DNA from: Sporosarcina sp. ACRSM
GTDB lineage: Bacteria > Bacillota > Bacilli > Bacillales_A > Planococcaceae
Length of the DNA stretch: 64,000 nucleotides
Reading direction: 5' to 3'
Assembly (NCBI RefSeq): GCF_022346545.1
Contig: NZ_JAKRNU010000001.1
Coordinates: forward strand, 434,001-498,000
The stretch's first letter is position 1; every line of letters begins with the position of its first letter. The position numbers were made by a program, and so were the translations under genes. Shown piece by piece: positions 1-9,561 of this stretch. Under the pieces are notes generated by a model. It saw only the letters and a list, made by a program, of their open reading frames with translations. It was not told the origin of the DNA and ran no database searches.

Positions 1-527
1 TTGTTTACAAGGTGAGCAGGGATATTCATGTTGAAAGCCATACGGCGTGCTTGGAAGCCAGTCAATCCAACAACTGGATCGATCACTTCTTTGAAGATTT
101 TTTCAGGTGTCGCTTCTGCAACTTCCTCGATATCCATTCCACCTTCTTCAGAACCCATAAGTGTTACGCGATCTGTAGCACGGTCCAGGACTAGTCCAAG
201 GTAGTATTCTTTTTTAATGTCGGAACCTTCTTCGATAAGAAGTCTTTTCACTTCTTTACCTTCCGGGCCTGTTTGATGTGTCACAAGCGTTTTGCCGATT
301 AGCTCTTCCGCATAAGCGCGCACTTCGTCAAGATTTTTAGCGATCTTGACACCGCCCGCTTTTCCGCGGCCACCCGCATGGATTTGTGCTTTCACAACGA
401 TGACGTCCGTTCCCAATTCCTTCGCAGCTTTAACTGCCTCTTCCGGAGAAAAAGCAACAAGGCCGTTCGAAACTGCTACTCCATAATCTCTTAGTAGCTG
501 TTTCCCTTGATATTCATGGATATTCAT
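1..527 (-). CDS. sucC: Succinyl-CoA ligase (ADP-forming) beta subunit, 5' part only
   Basis: TCA-cycle enzyme subunit that interconverts succinyl-CoA and succinate with nucleotide phosphorylation, working with SucD. The N-terminus starts [16 protein letters not shown] and runs through the ATP-grasp region with the typical [16 protein letters not shown] motif. About 175 residues are present; the gene runs off the left edge, so the C-terminal CoA-ligase domain is not seen. The ATG at 527 has a GGAGG Shine-Dalgarno (SD) sequence about 7 nt upstream. A promoter lies at 577-605. The position next to ylqH-ylqG-rnhB matches B. subtilis. Confidence 0.97.
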   Translation of the reverse strand, partial: MNIHEYQGKQLLRDYGVAVSNGLVAFSPEEAVKAAKELGTDVIVVKAQIHAGGRGKAGGVKIAKNLDEVRAYAEELIGKTLVTHQTGPEGKEVKRLLIEEGSDIKKEYYLGLVLDRATDRVTLMGSEEGGMDIEEVAEATPEKIFKEVIDPVVGLTGFQARRMAFNMNIPAHLVN

Positions 528-576
528 CTTACATCCTCCAATCAAACTTGTATCTCAATAATTTACTGCCTTATTC

Positions 577-605
577 ATTGTAGTAAAGATGTCAAACAAT
601 GTCCA
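577..605 (-). promoter_or_regulatory. Sigma-A-type promoter for sucC
   Basis: On the minus strand TGGACA (600-605) and TACAAT (577-582) are separated by exactly 17 nt, 50 nt before the sucC start. This fits a housekeeping promoter. An internal TTGACA also occurs in the spacer but has no -10 at a suitable distance. Confidence 0.6.
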
Positions 606-639
606 CAATTGATTGCCAACTCCTGAAATTTGTCGAAAT

Positions 640-930
640 TCAGTTATTTTTTCGTAGACCATGTGCTCGATCCACTTGATAAATATAAGCAAAAACTTCC
701 GAAACTGCTTGATAGAGTTCTTCAGGTATCGATTCATTTACATTCAGCTGCCCTAAAATTTCAACTAGACTTGGATCTTCTTGAATGGGAATATCATTCT
801 CTTTCGCTTTTTCCAGAATCTTTTCTGCGATTTTCCCTTTCCCTTTCGCCGTCACTTTAGGGGCATCTCCCGCACTGGGATCATATGAGAGGGCAACTGC
901 CTCTTTTCGGACTTGCCGTTCTTCGTTCAT
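640..930 (-). CDS. ylqH: FlhB C-terminal-domain homologue (YlqH, EscU/YscU/FlhB family)
   Basis: A 96-residue soluble protein matching only the cytoplasmic C-terminal domain of the flagellar export switch FlhB: VALSYDPSAGDAPKVTAKG, then IPIQEDPSLVEILGQL and IPEELYQAVSEVFAYIY. In FlhB this piece follows the self-cleaving NPTH site. Here the NPTH motif and the four-helix membrane domain are absent, so the protein resembles the released FlhB fragment. It overlaps the ylqG stop by 4 nt, so translation is probably coupled. Homologues sit at the same place in other Bacillales. The role is not established; interaction with the FliK-like YlqG is inference. Confidence 0.9.
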   Translation of the reverse strand: MNEERQVRKEAVALSYDPSAGDAPKVTAKGKGKIAEKILEKAKENDIPIQEDPSLVEILGQLNVNESIPEELYQAVSEVFAYIYQVDRAHGLRKNN

Positions 931-2915
931 ATTCGGACATCAACCCCTTGACCGTCAGACGGTCGTTGTTTGTTCTGCACTGGCTTCTCTTCTTCGACAA
1001 AAGGCTTGAAAAAAATTCCTGACAACCGGTAACCAGCTGCTTCTAGCCCATCTTTCAACTTATTTTGCAGCGGGAGAGCCACGGTTTGAAGCTTATCATC
1101 CTCATTGAAAACGGTTACTTTCACAACTCGATTTTGCACTTGCATATCGATCACGGTTTGCTTTATCGACGCCAAATCGAGATAAAATAGAACGCGCGCA
1201 AAATCGGAGTCGATTTGCCCGTTTTCCTTCATTCTTCCATGCCATTGCAATGTCGAATCAATCCGCTTTCCGAAAATATCCAGCGGCACTTGCATAACGA
1301 GCTGATGTTGCACGCCGTTTTCTCCGGATTGCAACAACGGCCCATTCATACGCATGACAACGTTTTCCGCAGCCTCGCGCACAGCCGGGGACAGCATCGA
1401 ACTTTGCAAAAGCTTGACCAATTGCGGCTTCACCATATCCATCAGCTGGTTAGGATCCCGTTCCTTGCTTGCAAGTTCCGCTTCATAATTGAAGCCTGAC
1501 GAACGAATGACTGCTTGTAATGCGTCTTTCATCGCCTTGCCGTCAATGGCAGTAGCGACTGAGGCATCAGCCCCTTGCACCATCTGTCGAACCGCCGGAT
1601 TGTCGGAACGTCCTGCAACCTGAATGAGTGCGGTCATTTTTTCAGCACCTTGTTGCGAGCCCTGCTGATGGAGCAGTGACAGTACTTTAGCGGCACCCTC
1701 TTCAGATGGCGAATGTTGTCCAAAAGGGGTGGCGATCGCATTTTCCGACGTCACCTTCAAAAGTGTGTGAGTGAATTCCCGTACAAATTCCATCGTCGCT
1801 TGATGCGATGGGCGAATGTCTGCCAGTCGATCGATTATTGTCAGTAACATCGCCTTTTGCTGGTTACTCATTTCTCGATCTGCCGCAATAAGTGCTTTCA
1901 AATTGGAAATATCGGGGGTTGTTTGTGTCGAGCCAGCTTGCGCAATTTGCCGGAGAGCCCCAATCAATCGTTCGGTTGTCGGTTCAGCAGCAGAAGTGGA
2001 TGCCGTTTGGACAGAAGGATTATTCATAGCTGTTAGTGGACCTGAAAACGGCGTAGGAGCCAGGTTGTTTCCCTGCTGAGCAATCCCTCCGCGTATCATC
2101 GACTCGGACAATACTTGTTGCAAATTTGCTAGCGATGCCTGTGCTGGTAAGATGCCTGCGTTTTTTAATACTTGCAAGATGGCAAAACGGTTCTCCGGAC
2201 TTTCGGTTTGATTGAGCAATGTCAATACCGCTTGTCCAAGAAACACGCCTCCTGTTCCCTGTGCAAATGGTTTCACCATCCTGTCAAGTGCCGTTAAAAT
2301 GCCTTCTTTCTGTTGGGATGGGATCGTTGCATCCGCTGCTAACGTCGACTTCAACGTGGTAAGTAGGGCATGCGTACTTTCCTTCGCTTCCACCCCGAGC
2401 AATGAACGAAAAATTGATTCAGTGAACGGCAATTTCAAATCCGCTAATCTTTGAATGGATGCCAATGCCTCATTGCGAAGATTGGCTGGTACATCCTTTA
2501 ACAAGTTTGCCGCTTGTAGCAAGCCTTCCCTTGTCATCGGGATTTTGTTTTTCACGATGAACGCAAGCACGGATTGCATCTCAGGCGTCTTCGGTAATTG
2601 CATAGCCTCCATTAATTTAGCGAGTTGATGGCCTTGCCCTTCTGCAACCTGAAGTGGACCTGCAATAATTTTCAGTTGCAATTCAGGCTTCACTGAAGAA
2701 ACTTGGAAATAATATGCATCCCCTGCTTTCATCGGCACTTCAAGGTTAGCCACTAGCTTCTGGCCCCCTATTTGAACTTCTGCCATCTGTCCGGGAAAAA
2801 GCTGTTTGATCTGTCCATGGAAGAGTTGCCCTTCATGGAGAACGAATGGGCGATTTTGAAGTGCGGCATTCGTCATCGGTTGGCCGTTTAACGGGCGCAT
2901 TGTCGGAAAACTCAT
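927..2915 (-). CDS. ylqG: FliK-like hook-length-control family protein (YlqG)
   Basis: A 662-residue protein with no signal peptide or clear membrane segment. The N-terminal and central parts are rich in Q, A, L, S and T with low complexity (around residues 270-330). The C-terminal ~120 residues (LVMQVPLDIFGKRIDSTLQW through LPLQNKLKDGLEAAGYRL) resemble the C-terminal domain of FliK proteins, which contacts FlhB. The gene sits between rnhB (4-nt overlap) and the FlhB-like ylqH (4-nt overlap), far from flagellar genes. An orphan FliK/FlhB-like pair is the best description; function unknown. Confidence 0.8.
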   Translation of the reverse strand: MSFPTMRPLNGQPMTNAALQNRPFVLHEGQLFHGQIKQLFPGQMAEVQIGGQKLVANLEVPMKAGDAYYFQVSSVKPELQLKIIAGPLQVAEGQGHQLAKLMEAMQLPKTPEMQSVLAFIVKNKIPMTREGLLQAANLLKDVPANLRNEALASIQRLADLKLPFTESIFRSLLGVEAKESTHALLTTLKSTLAADATIPSQQKEGILTALDRMVKPFAQGTGGVFLGQAVLTLLNQTESPENRFAILQVLKNAGILPAQASLANLQQVLSESMIRGGIAQQGNNLAPTPFSGPLTAMNNPSVQTASTSAAEPTTERLIGALRQIAQAGSTQTTPDISNLKALIAADREMSNQQKAMLLTIIDRLADIRPSHQATMEFVREFTHTLLKVTSENAIATPFGQHSPSEEGAAKVLSLLHQQGSQQGAEKMTALIQVAGRSDNPAVRQMVQGADASVATAIDGKAMKDALQAVIRSSGFNYEAELASKERDPNQLMDMVKPQLVKLLQSSMLSPAVREAAENVVMRMNGPLLQSGENGVQHQLVMQVPLDIFGKRIDSTLQWHGRMKENGQIDSDFARVLFYLDLASIKQTVIDMQVQNRVVKVTVFNEDDKLQTVALPLQNKLKDGLEAAGYRLSGIFFKPFVEEEKPVQNKQRPSDGQGVDVRI

Positions 2916-3691
2916 TGTCTCCCCCTTCCTTCCACCATGGATTTGACAGGCTCAAAACTGGTTCGATGATGTTCGCAAGGTCCAAACTTGCGCAAAGCTT
3001 CAAGATGTTCCGCTGTTCCATAACCGGCATTTTTTCCGAACTGATAGGCAGGAAATTCCTCATGCAATCCATCCATGATGGCATCCCTTGTCGTTTTTGC
3101 CAATATGGAAGCCGCCGCAATTGCCAAACTCTTCGCATCCCCTTTGATGATCGATTCGGTCGGACAATCCGTTGCCAACTGCATGGCATCCGCTATGACG
3201 AAATCAGGCCGAACCGAAAGCCCTTTGACCGCTTGTTCCATTGAAGCTTTCGTTGCCGCAAAAATATTGAGCTCATCGATGATTTGGGAAGATTGGATAT
3301 GTACTGCGTAAGAGATAGCCACTTTTTTTATTTCCCCCGCCAATCGCTCCCGCTCGCTTTTGGCAATCGTTTTCGAGTCATCAAGACCGACCAACTCTGG
3401 GACTTCGCTCGGTAAAATAACCGTTGCCGTTACGACAGGCCCCGCTAACGGTCCTCTGCCCGCTTCATCGACCCCTGCAACCATCGCTCTGTCAAACGGC
3501 GCAAACGACCCGTCAAACGCTATTTTTTCAGCATGGCTTCGTTCTTTTTCTTGCCGTTTCTCATATTGTCTTTCCCAACGCGCAAGGGCATTTTTCACAC
3601 CAGCCCTTGCATCTTGTGCAAGCTCTGCCATCCAAGCTTCCCGTTCGACCGTCCGATTGAGCCTCTCCGTAATTTCTTTAATCGTTTTCAT
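2912..3691 (-). CDS. rnhB: Ribonuclease HII
   Basis: Endonuclease that removes RNA from RNA-DNA hybrids and single ribonucleotides from DNA. The signature VAGVDEAGRGPLAGPVVTA gives the first catalytic Asp/Glu pair; DSKTIAKSERERLA and VIADAMQLATDCP follow, and the C-terminal HHRTSFEPVK is present. The length of 259 residues is normal for the Bacillus form. The ATG at 3691 was chosen because an AAGGTGG SD lies about 5 nt upstream; the GTG three codons earlier would overlap that site. It overlaps ylqG by 4 nt. Confidence 0.96.
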   Translation of the reverse strand: MKTIKEITERLNRTVEREAWMAELAQDARAGVKNALARWERQYEKRQEKERSHAEKIAFDGSFAPFDRAMVAGVDEAGRGPLAGPVVTATVILPSEVPELVGLDDSKTIAKSERERLAGEIKKVAISYAVHIQSSQIIDELNIFAATKASMEQAVKGLSVRPDFVIADAMQLATDCPTESIIKGDAKSLAIAAASILAKTTRDAIMDGLHEEFPAYQFGKNAGYGTAEHLEALRKFGPCEHHRTSFEPVKSMVEGRGRQ

Positions 3692-3762
3692 TGTATCCAC
3701 CTTCCACTTACAGGCTGTTTGTTCAATGCGCGTATCCCGTTGTTTCGCTTTTTTCTTATATC

Positions 3763-3824
3763 GGCAATCGGAAGCAAGTTTCGAGCTAATTCCTTTATGA
3801 AGATAAAGAGAAAAGCCGATTGCC
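3763..3824. repeat. Inverted repeat between rbgA and rnhB
   Basis: GGCAATCGG at 3763-3771 and CCGATTGCC at 3816-3824 form perfect 9-bp arms with a 44-nt loop. There is no good T-run after either arm, so this is not a standard terminator. It may be an RNA fold in the 140-nt rbgA-rnhB gap. Confidence 0.5.
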
Positions 3825-3831
3825 TCGGATG

Positions 3832-4713
3832 TTAGTCCGTGTCGGCATCGGCCAATTCGTGAGAGTGCTGTGAAGTGAAGTCGAATGTCAACTTCCCAAG
3901 ATGTTCGTTGCGGATATCGTGGACGATCAATTCCGCCACTTTGTCATATTCGACTTCTCCACCTGTCGTGTATACTTTTCGCAATGTGCCAATCTGATCG
4001 AATACATGTAGAAGATCTTCGCCTATCGTCGACAATCCGTATCTTTCCAATAAACGGTCGGGATAATTCGCCTCTAGGAAACGAAGTCCATAGACAGCTA
4101 AATCTTCCATATTGACAATCGTATCTTTAATCGCCCCTGTCAGAGCAAGTTTGTAGCCTACTTCTTTGTCTTCAAACTTCGGCCATAAAATCCCTGGTGT
4201 ATCCAATAGTTCAAGCTCCTTGCCGAACTTGATCCATTGCTGGGCTTTCGTCACGCCAGGCTTATTGCCTGTTTTGGCAATGTTTTTCTTCGCCAGCCGA
4301 TTGATCAATGTTGACTTGCCGACATTCGGAATACCAACGATCATCGCACGGATTGCGCCCGGTCGAATCCCTCTTTTCCGCATCCTCTCGAGCTTTGGTT
4401 CCAAAATTTCCTTGGCGGCTTTCGTGACAGCTTGAAGCCCTTTTCCTTCAAATGAATTGATGGCAACCGCATGGATTCCTTGCTTTTCGAAATAACGGAT
4501 CCATCTTGTGGTTTCCGTTTGATCTGCAAGATCCATCTTATTTAAGATCAGCAATCTCGGCTTCTGATGAATGACTTGGTCAATCATCGGGTTCCTTGAT
4601 GAAAGAGGAAGCCTTGCGTCAATCAATTCAAATACGATATCTACTAATTTTAACTGCTCAGTTACTTCCCGCCGCGCTTTCGCCATATGGCCGGGAAACC
4701 ATTGAATCGTCAT
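3832..4713 (-). CDS. rbgA: Ribosome biogenesis GTPase A
   Basis: Circularly permuted GTPase needed for a late step of 50S subunit assembly. The motif order is permuted as expected: G4 LNKMDLAD before G1 [12 protein letters not shown], then G3 DTPGILWP. The N-terminal [15 protein letters not shown] is typical of YlqF/RbgA. The length from ATG 4713 is 293 residues. That start has an AAAGGAG SD about 10 nt upstream; the longer open frame to 4890 runs into lepB and is not supported. It follows lepB by 22 nt and is probably in its operon. Confidence 0.96.
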   Translation of the reverse strand: MTIQWFPGHMAKARREVTEQLKLVDIVFELIDARLPLSSRNPMIDQVIHQKPRLLILNKMDLADQTETTRWIRYFEKQGIHAVAINSFEGKGLQAVTKAAKEILEPKLERMRKRGIRPGAIRAMIVGIPNVGKSTLINRLAKKNIAKTGNKPGVTKAQQWIKFGKELELLDTPGILWPKFEDKEVGYKLALTGAIKDTIVNMEDLAVYGLRFLEANYPDRLLERYGLSTIGEDLLHVFDQIGTLRKVYTTGGEVEYDKVAELIVHDIRNEHLGKLTFDFTSQHSHELADADTD

Positions 4714-4735
4714 AACTACCAACTCCTTTACTACA

Positions 4736-5293
4736 TCATTTGACGATTCCGAAGTCTTTGATCGGCCAAAAGACGACTTTCGTGCTACCGATAATTTCAT
4801 CGATCGCGACGGCGCCGATATGTCTCGAGTCTTTACTCTTCCTGCGATTATCCCCAAGAACGAATACATGTCCTTCAGGCACCGTTTCACTTTGGATTTT
4901 CTCTTCCAACGTGAAGTCTTCCGTCAAAGGACTGTCGATCACTTCCGCTTTGTATTGATCAAGATAAGGTTCGTCATAAGGCTCTCCGTTAATGTACAAA
5001 ACATCATCGCGATATTCCACCGTATCGCCAGGTAATCCGATCACTCGCTTAATATAGTCCTTTTGTTCTTCGGCATGGAATACAACGATATCAAAGCGGT
5101 CTGGCTTTCCGATTGTATAGCCGATCTTATTGACAATCATCCGGTCACCATTTTCCAGTGTCGGCATCATGGATTCACCATCTACGACAATTGGCGTGAA
5201 AAGGAAGATCCGGATCACCGCCGCAAGGCCGAATGCAATCAATAATGCTTTTAGCCATTCCCATGATTCGCTTTTTTTCTTTTCTTCTTTCAT
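4736..5293 (-). CDS. lepB: Signal peptidase I (SipS-type)
   Basis: Membrane serine protease that removes signal peptides from exported proteins. A short cytoplasmic Lys/Glu-rich N-terminus precedes one membrane segment ([19 protein letters not shown]). Catalytic Ser lies in [10 protein letters not shown] and the general-base Lys in [12 protein letters not shown]; the C-terminal box [14 protein letters not shown] is present. Length 185 residues. The ATG at 5293 has an ideal AGGAGG SD 8 nt upstream; the ATG at 5311 lies before that SD. It has its own promoter and precedes rbgA. Confidence 0.96.
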   Translation of the reverse strand: MKEEKKKSESWEWLKALLIAFGLAAVIRIFLFTPIVVDGESMMPTLENGDRMIVNKIGYTIGKPDRFDIVVFHAEEQKDYIKRVIGLPGDTVEYRDDVLYINGEPYDEPYLDQYKAEVIDSPLTEDFTLEEKIQSETVPEGHVFVLGDNRRKSKDSRHIGAVAIDEIIGSTKVVFWPIKDFGIVK

Positions 5294-5325
5294 TGACAAA
5301 GCCTCCTGCACATCCTACTGTCCTT

Positions 5326-5354
5326 ATTGTACAACCTAATCATATTTGAGGCAA
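5326..5354 (-). promoter_or_regulatory. Promoter for lepB-rbgA-rnhB
   Basis: Minus-strand TTGCCT (5349-5354), 17-nt spacer, TACAAT (5326-5331), just downstream of the rplS terminator and about 35 nt before the lepB start. The -35 is a partial match; the -10 is good. Confidence 0.55.
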
Positions 5355-5384
5355 AAAGAAAGGAGGCCGATTAGTTGGCCTCCT
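5352..5384 (-). terminator. Rho-independent terminator after rplS
   Basis: Perfect 8-bp stem AGGAGGCC/GGCCTCCT with an 8-nt loop, followed on the minus strand by TTCTTTTTG. It lies 17 nt beyond the rplS stop and ends the trmD-rplS transcript. Confidence 0.85.
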
Positions 5385-5400
5385 GAATCTTCGCTTTTTG

Positions 5401-5745
5401 TTATCGGATTTCTTTGATACGAGCGGCTTTTCCGCGTAGGCTGCGAAGGTAGTACAATTTCGCACGACGTACTTTACCACGACGAGTCACTTCAAGTTTA
5501 GCGATTTTCGGTGTGTGTACAGGGAATGTACGCTCAACGCCTACACCATTGGAGATTTTACGGACTGTGAATGTTTCACTGATTCCGCCTCCGCGACGTT
5601 TGATAACAACACCTTCAAAAATTTGGATACGCTCACGCGTTCCCTCAACGATTTTCACGTGCAAACGAACTGTATCTCCTGCACGGAAAGATGGGTGATC
5701 TGCACGAAGCTGATCTTTTGTAATTTCTGCAATTAGGTTTTGCAT
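5401..5745 (-). CDS. rplS: 50S ribosomal protein L19
   Basis: Ribosomal large-subunit protein at the 30S-50S interface. The 114-residue sequence [14 protein letters not shown] ... [16 protein letters not shown] ... [20 protein letters not shown] ... [15 protein letters not shown] is the full family length. The ATG at 5745 has a GGAGAG SD; the longer upstream frame enters the leader and is rejected. The 131-nt gap to trmD holds a probable L19 leader structure. Confidence 0.98.
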   Translation of the reverse strand: MQNLIAEITKDQLRADHPSFRAGDTVRLHVKIVEGTRERIQIFEGVVIKRRGGGISETFTVRKISNGVGVERTFPVHTPKIAKLEVTRRGKVRRAKLYYLRSLRGKAARIKEIR

Positions 5746-5764
5746 TGTTTTCTCTCCTTCTCCA

Positions 5765-5830
5765 CAGATGCTCATGCACTTCTTACCTTTGCAGCGGAAC
5801 ACCGTCAGTATGCACTTCACACGAAAGTAC
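5765..5830 (-). promoter_or_regulatory. Candidate L19 leader RNA (autoregulatory)
   Basis: The rplS 5' region carries two copies of GAAGTGCAT in the same orientation (plus-strand 5774-5782 and 5810-5818). GUGCAU can pair with a second GUGCAU in antiparallel fashion, giving a 6-bp helix that encloses CGGTGTTCCGCTGCAAAGG. This conserved-looking element just before the SD resembles the L19 leader family of Bacillota. Assignment rests on memory of that family, not a covariance search. Confidence 0.5.
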
Positions 5831-5876
5831 ATAGTAGATAGTATCACAGATGGCAGGTAGGTGCAAGGCAATCCGT

Positions 5877-6617
5877 CTATTTTTTTTCTTTCTCCAATTG
5901 ATCGAGCAATTGTCGCTGATGCGCAGTCAACGGGGCGTCTTTGAGCAAATCTTTTCTACGCTCGAACGTTCGAAGAAGAGCTTGCTCTTCCCGCCATTTT
6001 TCGATTTCGGCATGGTTGCCGGACAAGAGGACAGGCGGTACTTCCAACCCGTTAAAGTTAGCGGGGCGAGTATATTGCGGATGTTCGAGCAAGCCGGTAG
6101 AAAATGAATCCAGCACGGATGAATCGGCATTGCCAAGCACTTCTGGCAGCAACCTGACGACACTATCGATGATGGCCATGGAAGCAATCTCTCCACCGGT
6201 CAACACAAAATCACCGAGCGATAACTCGTCTGTCACCAAATGCTGACGGATCCGTTCATCATACCCTTCATAATGGCCACAAACGAAGACAAGATGCTCT
6301 TCGGCAGCAAGCTCTTCCGCTTTCTTCTGCGTAAAACGTTCGCCTTGTGGACACATGAGAATGACACGCGGCGGCTTTTCCGCTTCTGCCGATACGGCTT
6401 CGACAGCGGCGAAGAGAGGTTCCGGTTTCAATACCATCCCCGCTCCGCCGCCATATGGGTAATCATCGACTTTCCGGTGCTTATTCGTAGCGTAATCGCG
6501 GAAATCGGTCACCTCAAATGATACGGCACCATTTTCCTGTGCTTTTTTCATGATGGACGAATGAAGCACCCCTTCAAACATTTCGGGAAACAATGATAAT
6601 ACATTGATTTTCATCAT
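5877..6617 (-). CDS. trmD: tRNA (guanine-N1-)-methyltransferase
   Basis: SPOUT-class enzyme that methylates G37 of tRNAs with S-adenosylmethionine, preventing +1 frameshifts. Visible motifs: N-terminal [31 protein letters not shown], the knot region [12 protein letters not shown], and [20 protein letters not shown]. Length 246 residues. The start ATG (6617) overlaps the rimM stop as ATGA and has AAGGA 8 nt upstream; a second in-frame ATG follows directly. Confidence 0.97.
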   Translation of the reverse strand: MMKINVLSLFPEMFEGVLHSSIMKKAQENGAVSFEVTDFRDYATNKHRKVDDYPYGGGAGMVLKPEPLFAAVEAVSAEAEKPPRVILMCPQGERFTQKKAEELAAEEHLVFVCGHYEGYDERIRQHLVTDELSLGDFVLTGGEIASMAIIDSVVRLLPEVLGNADSSVLDSFSTGLLEHPQYTRPANFNGLEVPPVLLSGNHAEIEKWREEQALLRTFERRKDLLKDAPLTAHQRQLLDQLEKEKK

Positions 6618-7138
6618 GAAAGAAGTCCTTCTATCGCATCAATGACAATTTTTTTGTTGTCAATGTCGATTTCTTTAACAATATCGGCGATGTAAGGGAT
6701 ATAATGCGGCTTCCCTTTTTCAGGCGTCACGGTCCACACATCATTTGCACCCGTTTCCAGGATTTCTGTCACTTTGCCGATCGATGCATCTTCCAGTGTA
6801 AAAACTTCACAACCGATAATTTCATGGTAGTAGAACTCGCCTTCCTCCAAATCACCAAGCTGATCTTCGGCCACTTTCAAAATGCCGTCCCGATACTTCT
6901 CAACATCATTAATATTGGGATGATTTTCGAACGTCAATAAATCGAAATTTTTATGTTTCCGATGACTTGCTACTGTCAAATAAATAGGCGTTTTGCTTCC
7001 TGGCATGAAAAGCGCAAGCTTGCTTCCAATCGCATAGCGCTCTTCAGGAAAGTGTGTACGTGAAATGACACGGACTTCCCCGCGAATGCCATGCGTATTC
7101 ACGATTTTACCGACATTGAACCATTGCATAACTGACAC
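6614..7138 (-). CDS. rimM: Ribosome maturation factor RimM
   Basis: 30S assembly factor that binds S19. The N-terminal RimM domain ([18 protein letters not shown]) and C-terminal PRC-barrel (EYFY-like [14 protein letters not shown], then [20 protein letters not shown]) are in the expected order; 174 residues. The start is probably the GTG at 7138 with AGGA 6-7 nt upstream. The in-frame ATG at 7129 is the alternative but is 16 nt from the SD. It couples to trmD by a 4-nt overlap. Confidence 0.95.
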   Translation of the reverse strand: MSVMQWFNVGKIVNTHGIRGEVRVISRTHFPEERYAIGSKLALFMPGSKTPIYLTVASHRKHKNFDLLTFENHPNINDVEKYRDGILKVAEDQLGDLEEGEFYYHEIIGCEVFTLEDASIGKVTEILETGANDVWTVTPEKGKPHYIPYIADIVKEIDIDNKKIVIDAIEGLLS

Positions 7139-7168
7139 CGACTTTCCTATTAAAGTAATCGAATAGAC

Positions 7169-7204
7169 AAAAAAAGAAGGAACATAGGCTCCTTCCTTTT
7201 TTTG
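7169..7204 (-). terminator. Terminator after khpA
   Basis: Stem GAAGGA/TCCTTC extended by G-T and A-T pairs into flanking A and T runs, with an 8-nt loop. It gives a 13-14 bp hairpin ending in T7 on the minus strand, directly after the khpA stop. Some read-through into rimM is likely, as no strong promoter is visible in front of rimM. Confidence 0.75.
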
Positions 7205-7206
7205 TC

Positions 7207-7440
7207 TTAATCAATGATATCGATAAAAACCTTTTTGTTGTGGTGGTTGCCTGCTGCTGAATAAACAATAGTACGGATCGCTTTCGCTACACGCCCCTGC
7301 TTGCCGATGACTTTTCCCATGTCTGCGGGATTGACGGATAGTTTGTAGACGACACGATTATCGTGCTCATCCATATCCACCCGGACATCCCCGGGACTAT
7401 CGACTAACGGTTTAACGATCGTTTCAATCAGCTGCTTCAT
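7207..7440 (-). CDS. khpA: RNA-binding KH-domain protein KhpA
   Basis: A 77-residue single KH domain with the [18 protein letters not shown] motif, where GKQG is the GxxG loop. In other Gram-positive bacteria KhpA pairs with KhpB (Jag/EloR) and binds many RNAs, affecting cell elongation. The start was set at ATG 7440, with GGAGGT 6 nt upstream; the GTG two codons earlier overlaps the SD. It lies 15 nt after rpsP and shares its transcript. Confidence 0.95.
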   Translation of the reverse strand: MKQLIETIVKPLVDSPGDVRVDMDEHDNRVVYKLSVNPADMGKVIGKQGRVAKAIRTIVYSAAGNHHNKKVFIDIID

Positions 7441-7455
7441 GAACACACCTCCTGA

Positions 7456-7752
<297 letters not shown>

Positions 7753-7766
7753 TCACACAAGATAGT

Positions 7767-7795
7767 ATATTATCAAGCTTTCTCATGTTTGTAAA
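7767..7795 (-). promoter_or_regulatory. Promoter for rpsP-khpA
   Basis: Minus-strand TTTACA (7790-7795), 17-nt spacer, TAATAT (7767-7772), placed between ffh and rpsP. It is a good sigma-A match at the correct spacing. Confidence 0.7.
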
Positions 7796-7820
7796 GTGTT
7801 TTTTCTTAACACCCTGATTT

Positions 7821-9176
7821 TCATTTAAAAAACGAATCAAAACCTGGCATTTTCATTTTTTTCTTACCTTTTTGTTGCATATTGGTCATCTGTTTGACCA
7901 TCTTCTTCATGTCTTCGAATTGTTTCAAAAGACGATTCACTTCTTGGATGGATGTCCCTGAACCTTTCGCGATCCGTTTACGGCGATTCGCATTGATGAT
8001 TTCCGGTGTAGTGCGTTCCGCCTTGGTCATAGATTGGATCACCGCTTCGACACGCCCCATTTGACTTTCATCGACTTTGGCATTTTCGAGCCCTTTGATT
8101 TTATTGGCTCCTGGCATCATTTTCAGCAGTTCGTCGAGAGGCCCCATCTTCTTCACTTGCTGAAGCTGGTCAAGGAAGTCATCGAGTGTGAACGACTGAG
8201 TCCGAAGTTTCTGCTCCATCTCCTTCGCCTTTTCCTCATCGACATTCTCCTGCGCTTTTTCAATGAGCGACATGACATCACCCATGCCAAGAATCCGGGA
8301 TGCCATACGTTCCGGATGAAATGGTTCAAGCGCATCCATCTTTTCACCCATCCCGACAAATTTAATCGGTTTTTGGGTGACGGAACGGATGGATAGTGCC
8401 GCACCACCACGCGTATCCCCATCCAGTTTTGTCAAGACGACTCCTGTAATGCCAACTGCTTCGTCAAAGTGTTGGGCAACATTAACAGCGTCTTGCCCTG
8501 TCATCGCATCAACAACGAGGAATACTTCATCCGGCTTACTAAGCGCTCGGATATCCTTCAATTCTTGCATCAGGTCTTCGTCAACATGTAACCGGCCCGC
8601 CGTATCGACAATGACGACATCATGATGCTCTTTTTCCGCTTCTGCCAAGGCTTGGCGGACGATGTCAACGGGCGATACTTCGGTTCCAAGTGAAAATACC
8701 GGCATCGTCAGCTGCTTGCCAAGTGTTTCCAACTGCTGGATAGCGGCCGGTCTATAAACGTCGGCAGCAACGAGAAGCGGTTTCTTATTGTGACGTTTGC
8801 GCAGAACTGTTGCCAATTTCCCGGTCGTGGTCGTTTTCCCTGCCCCTTGAAGACCGACCATCATAATGACTGTCGGCGATTTACGCGCAAATTGAATCGG
8901 GTTCTGTTCGCCGCCCATTAAGGATGTCAGCTCGTCTTTAACGATTTTCACAACTTGCTGACCCGGCGTCAAGCTCTTCATGACGTCCTGTCCCACCGCG
9001 CGCTCACTGACTGTTTTAACGAATTCCTTGACAACTTTCAAGTTGACGTCCGCTTCGATCAATGCAAATCGAACTTCACGCATCATCTCCTTGACGTCCG
9101 CTTCGTTGATTTTCCCTTTGCCCGTTATTTTTTGAAGCGTCCCTTGCAGGCGCTCGGCTAATCCTTCAAATGCCAT
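7821..9176 (-). CDS. ffh: Signal recognition particle GTPase Ffh
   Basis: Binds signal sequences and 4.5S/6S-type SRP RNA and delivers ribosomes to FtsY at the membrane. NG domain motifs: GLQGAGKTTTTGKLA (P-loop), DTAGRLHVDEDL, TKLDGDTRGGAALS and GMGEKMDALEPF. The C-terminal M domain is Met-rich (KMGPLDELLKMMPG, then KKMVKQMTNMQQKGKKKMK). Length 451 residues is normal. It follows ylxM by 14 nt. Confidence 0.98.
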   Translation of the reverse strand: MAFEGLAERLQGTLQKITGKGKINEADVKEMMREVRFALIEADVNLKVVKEFVKTVSERAVGQDVMKSLTPGQQVVKIVKDELTSLMGGEQNPIQFARKSPTVIMMVGLQGAGKTTTTGKLATVLRKRHNKKPLLVAADVYRPAAIQQLETLGKQLTMPVFSLGTEVSPVDIVRQALAEAEKEHHDVVIVDTAGRLHVDEDLMQELKDIRALSKPDEVFLVVDAMTGQDAVNVAQHFDEAVGITGVVLTKLDGDTRGGAALSIRSVTQKPIKFVGMGEKMDALEPFHPERMASRILGMGDVMSLIEKAQENVDEEKAKEMEQKLRTQSFTLDDFLDQLQQVKKMGPLDELLKMMPGANKIKGLENAKVDESQMGRVEAVIQSMTKAERTTPEIINANRRKRIAKGSGTSIQEVNRLLKQFEDMKKMVKQMTNMQQKGKKKMKMPGFDSFFK

Positions 9177-9190
9177 GCATAGAGCCTCCC

Positions 9191-9526
9191 CTAATCATTC
9201 TCTTTTAATAAGTTCAATAGCTCCTTGAACGACTCCGAACGCTCATCCGATTCCGGTATGAGGTGTTCTAGCTTTTCTACAATTTCAATCCGTCTTTGGA
9301 ATTTCGAAAACAGTTGTAATTTTGTTTCATAGTCTTCGAGCATCGCTTCCGTCCTACGCACATTGTCGTAGACTGCTTGACGGGATACATCGTATTCCCC
9401 CGCGATTTCGCCGAGGGATAAGTCATCCAAATAATAGAGTTGCATATACAGTCTCTGTTTATCCGTCAGTAGTGACTGATAAAAATCGAAGAGGAAGTTA
9501 ATGCGTGTCGTTTTTTCAAGCACCAC
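9191..9526 (-). CDS. ylxM: SRP-associated helix-turn-helix protein YlxM
   Basis: A small sigma-like HTH protein of 111 residues: [20 protein letters not shown] followed by [20 protein letters not shown]. It is encoded directly upstream of ffh in most Bacillota and is thought to modulate SRP assembly. Two GTG codons in a row begin the frame (9526 and 9523); GGAGG lies 8 nt before the first. It has a strong promoter. Confidence 0.95.
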   Translation of the reverse strand: MVLEKTTRINFLFDFYQSLLTDKQRLYMQLYYLDDLSLGEIAGEYDVSRQAVYDNVRRTEAMLEDYETKLQLFSKFQRRIEIVEKLEHLIPESDERSESFKELLNLLKEND

Positions 9527-9561
9527 TTACCTTACCTCCCCCGCTTGTTTCTTCCATTGCC

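Noticed and set aside
4714-4890. N-terminal extension of rbgA
   Set aside because: The extra 59 codons overlap lepB, and the family N-terminus and SD mark ATG 4713.
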